A stretch of 21,753 bases of DNA from Symsagittifera roscoffensis (lineage: Eukaryota; Xenacoelomorpha; Acoela; Convolutidae): the NCBI RefSeq assembly GCF_963678635.1, contig NW_026970903.1:1-21753 (forward strand), written 5' to 3'. The stretch's first letter is position 1. Each line of letters begins with the position of its first letter. The notes under the pieces were generated by a model, which had not been told where the DNA came from, searched no databases, and worked only from the letters and a program-made list of their open reading frames with translations. Positions 17,030 through 21,753 of the stretch are shown here, in pieces. Position numbers and translations under genes: made by a program.

Positions 17030-18083
17030 CTATGACGCTTGCTTATCAAAATAAAATGATCAAAGCTTTTTTTTGCGATCTTTTGGGATACTGGTTTGCG
17101 CTTTGAGTCGAACTAAATGTTAAAAAGTATGTTGATTTTTGAAAGAAAATACTTCTTTTTGCCTCCGATTTACCGTGTGACAATCCGTATTCTTCGTACG
17201 TGCTCGAGGTATATATCAACAGTGCTCAACAGTTCTGAAGGTATATTTCCACTGTGCTCGGGGTATGTATTAACAGTGCTCGACCGTGCTGGAGGTATGC
17301 ATCGACCGTGCTCGAGATATGTATCAACAGTGCTCGACCGTGCAAAAGGTATGTTTCGACCGTGCTCGAGTTATGTATTAACAATGATCCACCGTTGCTG
17401 AAAGTATTTTTCGACCGTGTTAGAGGTATGTATTAACAGTGCTCGACCGTGCTGTATGTATATTTTAAACGAGCTCGAGTTATGTATTAACAATGCTCGA
17501 CCGTGCTGGAGGTAAGTTTCGACCGTGCTCGAGGTATGTTTTAACAGTGCTCAACCCTGCTAGAGGCATGTTTCAACCATGCTCGAGGTATTTATTAACA
17601 GAGATCGACCGTGCTGGAGATATGTTTCGACTGTGCTTGAGGTATGTATTAACAGTTCTCGACCGTGCTCGAGGTATGTATTAACAGTGCTCGACCGTGC
17701 TGGAGGTATGTTTCGACCGTATTCGAGGTATGTATTAACAGTGCTCGATCGTGTTGGATGTATGTTTCGACCGTGCTCGAGGTATGTATTAACAGTGCTC
17801 GACCATGCTGGAGGTATCTTTCAACCGTGCTCGTGGTCTGCATCAACAAAGCTCGACCGTGCTGGAGGTATGTTTCGACCGTGCTCGAGGTATGTATTAA
17901 AAAGGCTCGACCGTGCTGGAGGTACGTTTCGAACGTGGTCGAGGTATGTATAAACAGTGCTCGACCGTACTGGAGGTATGTTTCGACCGTGCTCGAGGTA
18001 TGTATTAACAGTGCTCGACCGTGCTGGAGGTATGTTTCGAACGTGCTCGAGTTATGTATTAACAGTGCTCGACCGTGCTGGAG

Positions 18084-19000
18084 GTAAGTTTCGACCGCGC
18101 TCGAGGTATGTACTAACAGTGCTCGACCATGCTTGAGATATGTTTCGACCGTGCTCGAGGTATGTATTAACTGTGTTCAACCGTGCTGGAGCTATGTTTC
18201 GACCGTGCTCGAGGTTATGTATTAACAGTGCTCGACCGTGCCGGAGGTATGTTTCGACCGTGCTCGAGGTATGTATTAACAGTGCTCGACCGTGCTGTAG
18301 GTATGTTTCGACCGTGCTCGAGATATGTATCAACAGCGCTCGACCGTGCAAAAGGTATATTTCGACCTTGCTCGAGTTATGTATTAACAAAATTCGACCG
18401 TTGCTGAAGGTATGTTTCGACCGTGCTCGAGGTATGTATTAACAGTGCTCGACCGTGTTGGATGTGTTTCGACCGTGCTCGAGGTATGTATTAACAGTGC
18501 TCGACCACGCTGGAGGTATGTTTCAACCGTGCTCGTGGTGGGCACCAACAGTGCTCGACCGTGCTGGAGATATCTTTCGACCGTGCTCGAGGTATGTATT
18601 AACAGTGCTCGACCGTGCTGGAGGTATGTTTCGAACGTGCTCGGGTTATGTATTAACAGTGCTCGACCGTGCTGGAGGTAAATTTCGACCGTGCTCGAGG
18701 TATGTACTAACAGTGCTCGACCATGCTGGATATATGTTTCGACCGTGCTCGAGGAATGTATTAATTGTGCTCAACCGTGCTGGATGTATGTTTCGACCGT
18801 GCTCGAGGTATGTAGTAACGTGCTCGACCGTGCTGGAGGTATGTTTCGGCCGTGTTCGAAGTATGTATTAACAGTGCTCGACCGTGCTGTAGGTATGTTT
18901 TGACCGTGCTCGAGGTATGTATCAACAGTGCTCGACCGTGCAAAAGGTATGTTTCGACCGTGCTCGAGTTATGTAATAACAATGCTCGACCGTGCTAGAG
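18084..19000 (+). repeat. higher-order repeat of 11 monomers (about 593 bp)
   Basis: Variant markers recur about 593 bp apart: GTAAGTTTC-type at 18084 and 18679, GCTGTAG at 18294 and 18886, TGCAAAAGG at 18347 and 18939. The same period returns at 20586 and 21179. Confidence 0.75.
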
Positions 19001-19200
19001 ATATGTTTCGACCGTGCTCGAGGTATGTATTAACAGTGCTCGACCGTGCTAGAGATATGTTTCGACCATGCTCGAGGTATGTTTCGACCGTTCTCGAGGT
19101 ATGCATCGACAGTGATCGATATTGCATGATGTATGTTTCGACCGTGCTGGAGGTATGTATTAACAGTGCTCGGCCGTGCTGGAGGTATCTTGCGACCGTG

Positions 19201-20530
19201 CTTGAGGTATGTATTAACAGTGCACAACCGTGCTGGAGGTATGTTTCGACTGTACTCGATGTATGTAATAACAGTGCTCGACCGTGCTGGAGGTATGTTT
19301 CGACCGTGCTCGATGTGTGTTTTAACAGTGCTCGACCGTACTGGAGGTATGTTTTGACCGTGCTCGAGGTATGTATTAACAGTGCTCGACCGTGCTGGAG
19401 GTATGTTTCGACCGTGCTCGATGTATGTATAACAGTGCTCGACCGTGCTGGAGGTGTGTTTCCACCGTGCTCGAGGTATGTTTTAACAGTGCTCGACCGT
19501 GCTGGAGGTATGTTTCGAACGTGCTCGAGTTATGTATTAACAGTGCTCGACTATGCTGGAGGTATGTTTCAACCCTGCTCGTGGTGTGCCTTAACAGTGC
19601 TCGACCGAGCTGGAGATGTGTTTCGACTGTGCTTGAGGTTTGTATTAAAAAGGCTCGACCGTGCTGGAGGTATGTTTTGAACGTGCTCGAGTTATGTATT
19701 AACAGTGCTCGACCGTGCTGCAGGTAAGTTTCGAAAGTGCTCGAGGTATGTTCTAACAGTGCTCGACCGTGCTGGAGGTATGTTTCGACCGTGCTCGAGG
19801 TATCTATTAACAGTGCTCGACCGTGCTGGAGGTATGTTTTGAACGTGCTCGAGTTATGTATTAACAGTGCTCGACCGTGCTGGAGGTAAGTTTCGAAAGT
19901 GCTCGAGGTATGTTCTAACAGTGCTCGACCGTTCTGGAGGATGTTTCGACCGTGCTCGAGGTATTTTTTAACAGTGCTCGACCGTGCTGGAGGTATGTTT
20001 CGATCGTGCTTGAGGTATGTATTAACAGTGCACAACCGTGCTGGAGGTATGTTTCGACCGTGGTCGAGGTATGTATAAACAGTGCTCGACCGTGCTGGAG
20101 GTATGTTTCGACCGTGCTCGAGGTATGTATTAACAGTGCTCGACCGTGCTGGAGGTATGTTTCGATCGTGCTTGAGGTATGTATTAACAGTGCACAACCG
20201 TGCTGGAGGTATGTTTCGACCGTGCTCGATGTATGTAATAACAGTGCTCGACCGTGCTGGAGGTATGTTTCGACCGTGCTCGATGTGTGTTTTAACAGTG
20301 CTCGACCGTACTGGAGGTATGTTTTGACCGTGCTCGAGGTATGTATTAACAGTGCTCGACCGTGCTGGAGGTATGTTTCGACCGTGCTCGATGTATGTAT
20401 AACAGTGCTCGACCGTGCTGGAGGTGTGTTTCCACCGTGCTCGAGGTATGTTTTAACAGTGCTCGACCGTGCTGGAGGTATGTTTCGAACGTGCTCGAGT
20501 TATGTATTAACAGTGCTCGACTATGCTGGA
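19201..20530 (+). repeat. 970-bp offset duplication inside the satellite
   Basis: 19201-19560 and 20171-20530 are nearly identical over 360 bp, including rare variants (GTGTGTTTTAACAG and a one-base-short TATGTATAACAG). The offset of 970 is 18 monomers minus two bases. Smaller steps also occur: 162 bp (20001 and 20163; 19724 and 19886) and 216 bp (20691 and 20907). Confidence 0.85.
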
Positions 20531-21753
20531 AGTATGTTTTGAACGTGCTCAAGTTATGTATTAACAGTGCTCGACCGAGCTGGAGGTAAGTTTCGACCGT
20601 GCTCGAGGTATGTACTAACAGTGCTCGACCGTTCTGGAGGATGTTTCGACCGTGCTTGAGGTATTTTTTAACAGTGCTCGACCGTGCTGGAGATGTGTTT
20701 CGACTGTGCTTGAGGTTTGTATTAAAAAGGCTCGACAGTGCTGGAGGTATTTTTCGATCGTGCTCGAGCTGTGTATTAACAGTGCTGGACCGTGCTGGAG
20801 GTATGTTTCGACCATGGTCGATGTACGTATAAACAGTGCTCAACCGTGCTGGAGGTATGTTTCGACCGTGCTCGAGTTATGTATTAACAGTGCTCGACCG
20901 AGCTGGAGATGTGTTTCGACTGTGCTTGAGGTTTGTATTAAAAAGGCTCGACCGTGCTGGAGGTATTTTTCGACCGTGCTCGAGCTGTGTATTAACAGTG
21001 CTGGACCGTGCTGGAGGTATGTTTCGACCATGGTCGAGGTACGTATAAACAGTGCTCAACCGTGCTGGAGGTATGTTTCGACCGTGCTCGAGGTATGTAT
21101 TAACAGTGCTCGACCGTGCTGGAGGTATGTTTTGAACGTGCTCAAGTTATGTATTAACAGTGCTCGACCGTGCTGGAGGTAAGTTTCGACCGTGCTCGAG
21201 GTATGTACTAACAGTGCTCGACCGTTCTGGAGGATGTTTCGACCGTGCTTGAGGTATTTTTTAACAGTGCTCGACCGTGCTGGAGGTATGTTTCGATCGT
21301 GCTCGAGGTATGTATTAACAGTGCTCGACCGTGCTGTCGGTATTTTTCGACCGTGCTCGAGGTAAGTAATAACAGTGCTCGGCCGTGCTGGAGGTATGTT
21401 TCGACCGTGCTCGAGGTATGTATTAACAGCGCTCGACCGTGCTGTAGGTATGTTTCGACCGTGCTCGAGATATGTATCAACAGTGCTCGACCGTGCAAAA
21501 GGTATGTTTCGACCTTGCTCGAGTTATGTTATAACAAAGATCGACCGTTGCTGAAGGTATGTTTCGACCGTCCTCGAGGTATGTATTAACAGTGCTCGAC
21601 CGTGCTGGAGGTATGTTTTGAACGTGCTCGAATTATGTATTAACAGTGCTCGACCGTGCTGGAGGTAAGTTTCGACCGTGATCGAGGTATGTACTAACAG
21701 TGCTCGACCGTGCTGGAGGATGTTTCGACCGTGCTCGAGGTATTTTTTAACAG

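Larger units (their letters stand above)
17195..21753 (+). repeat. 54-bp satellite array, about 84 monomers, open at the right edge
   Basis: Each monomer joins a 22-bp half, CGACCGTGCTGGAGGTATGT plus TT, to a 32-bp half, CGACCGTGCTCGAGGTATGT plus TATTAACAGTGCT. The halves are copies of one ancestral unit. A CTCGAG site marks most monomers. The first monomers (17195-17260) are the most degenerate, as expected at an array edge. The 54-bp length is a multiple of three and four of six frames lack stops, giving long artefactual open frames. These include CINSARPCWRYVSTVLEV forwards and GRALLIHTSSTVETYLQH in reverse. Confidence 0.95.

Noticed and set aside
17117-21589. Many long open frames on both strands of the satellite (up to 273 codons)
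   Set aside because: They follow from a stop-free 54-bp unit. Several frames are open at once and indels switch frames within a single run.
17195-21753. A CRISPR array, because of the regular repeats
   Set aside because: The whole unit is repetitive, with no unique spacers, and the window is eukaryotic in character.

Overview
This is an AT-rich eukaryotic window, most likely from an animal. It has no long uninterrupted gene, no operon-like packing, short GT-AG introns, tandem duplications and a large satellite. I cannot name the species. An arthropod-like genome is only a guess from the short introns and the exon style. No database search was possible, and every exon below was called by eye from splice-like signals and open frames.

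Layout. From about 1 to 14.6 kb the coding signal lies mainly on the minus strand. It is a scatter of very small candidate exons (about 24-100 bp, a few near 200 bp), each with a yAG acceptor on one side and a GTRAGT/GTATGT-like donor on the other. Two head-to-tail duplications sit in this part: a 448-bp unit (2213-3093) and a 516-bp unit (3758-4810). A larger 2.1-2.2 kb module is present twice in direct orientation, copy A at 6866-9038 and copy B at 10385-12528. A 200-bp third fragment, copy C, abuts copy A. Copy B holds the best complete gene model in the window: four exons from ATG to TAG on the minus strand (10422-10839), encoding 70 residues. The same gene in copy A is broken at codon 4.

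From 12.5 to 16.8 kb come more micro-exons (13.3, 13.65 and 14.5 kb), a 115-bp tandem duplication, a possible DNA-transposon end, several hairpins, a cluster of ATTATAATC-type motifs and a G-tract region.

At 16783-17029 there is a 247-bp candidate minus-strand exon (82 codons). From 17195 to the right edge is a 54-bp satellite, about 84 monomers with higher-order structure, still continuing at the window end. A diverged precursor of the satellite monomer, including a 23-bp exact match, lies inside the 82-codon exon in the frame that reads SSTFETY. The satellite's open minus frame reads SSTVETY. The most interesting hypothesis is therefore that a fast-evolving gene built of micro-exons seeded the satellite from one of its own exons. 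The long open frames inside the satellite are a by-product of a stop-free 54-bp unit and should not be read as separate genes.
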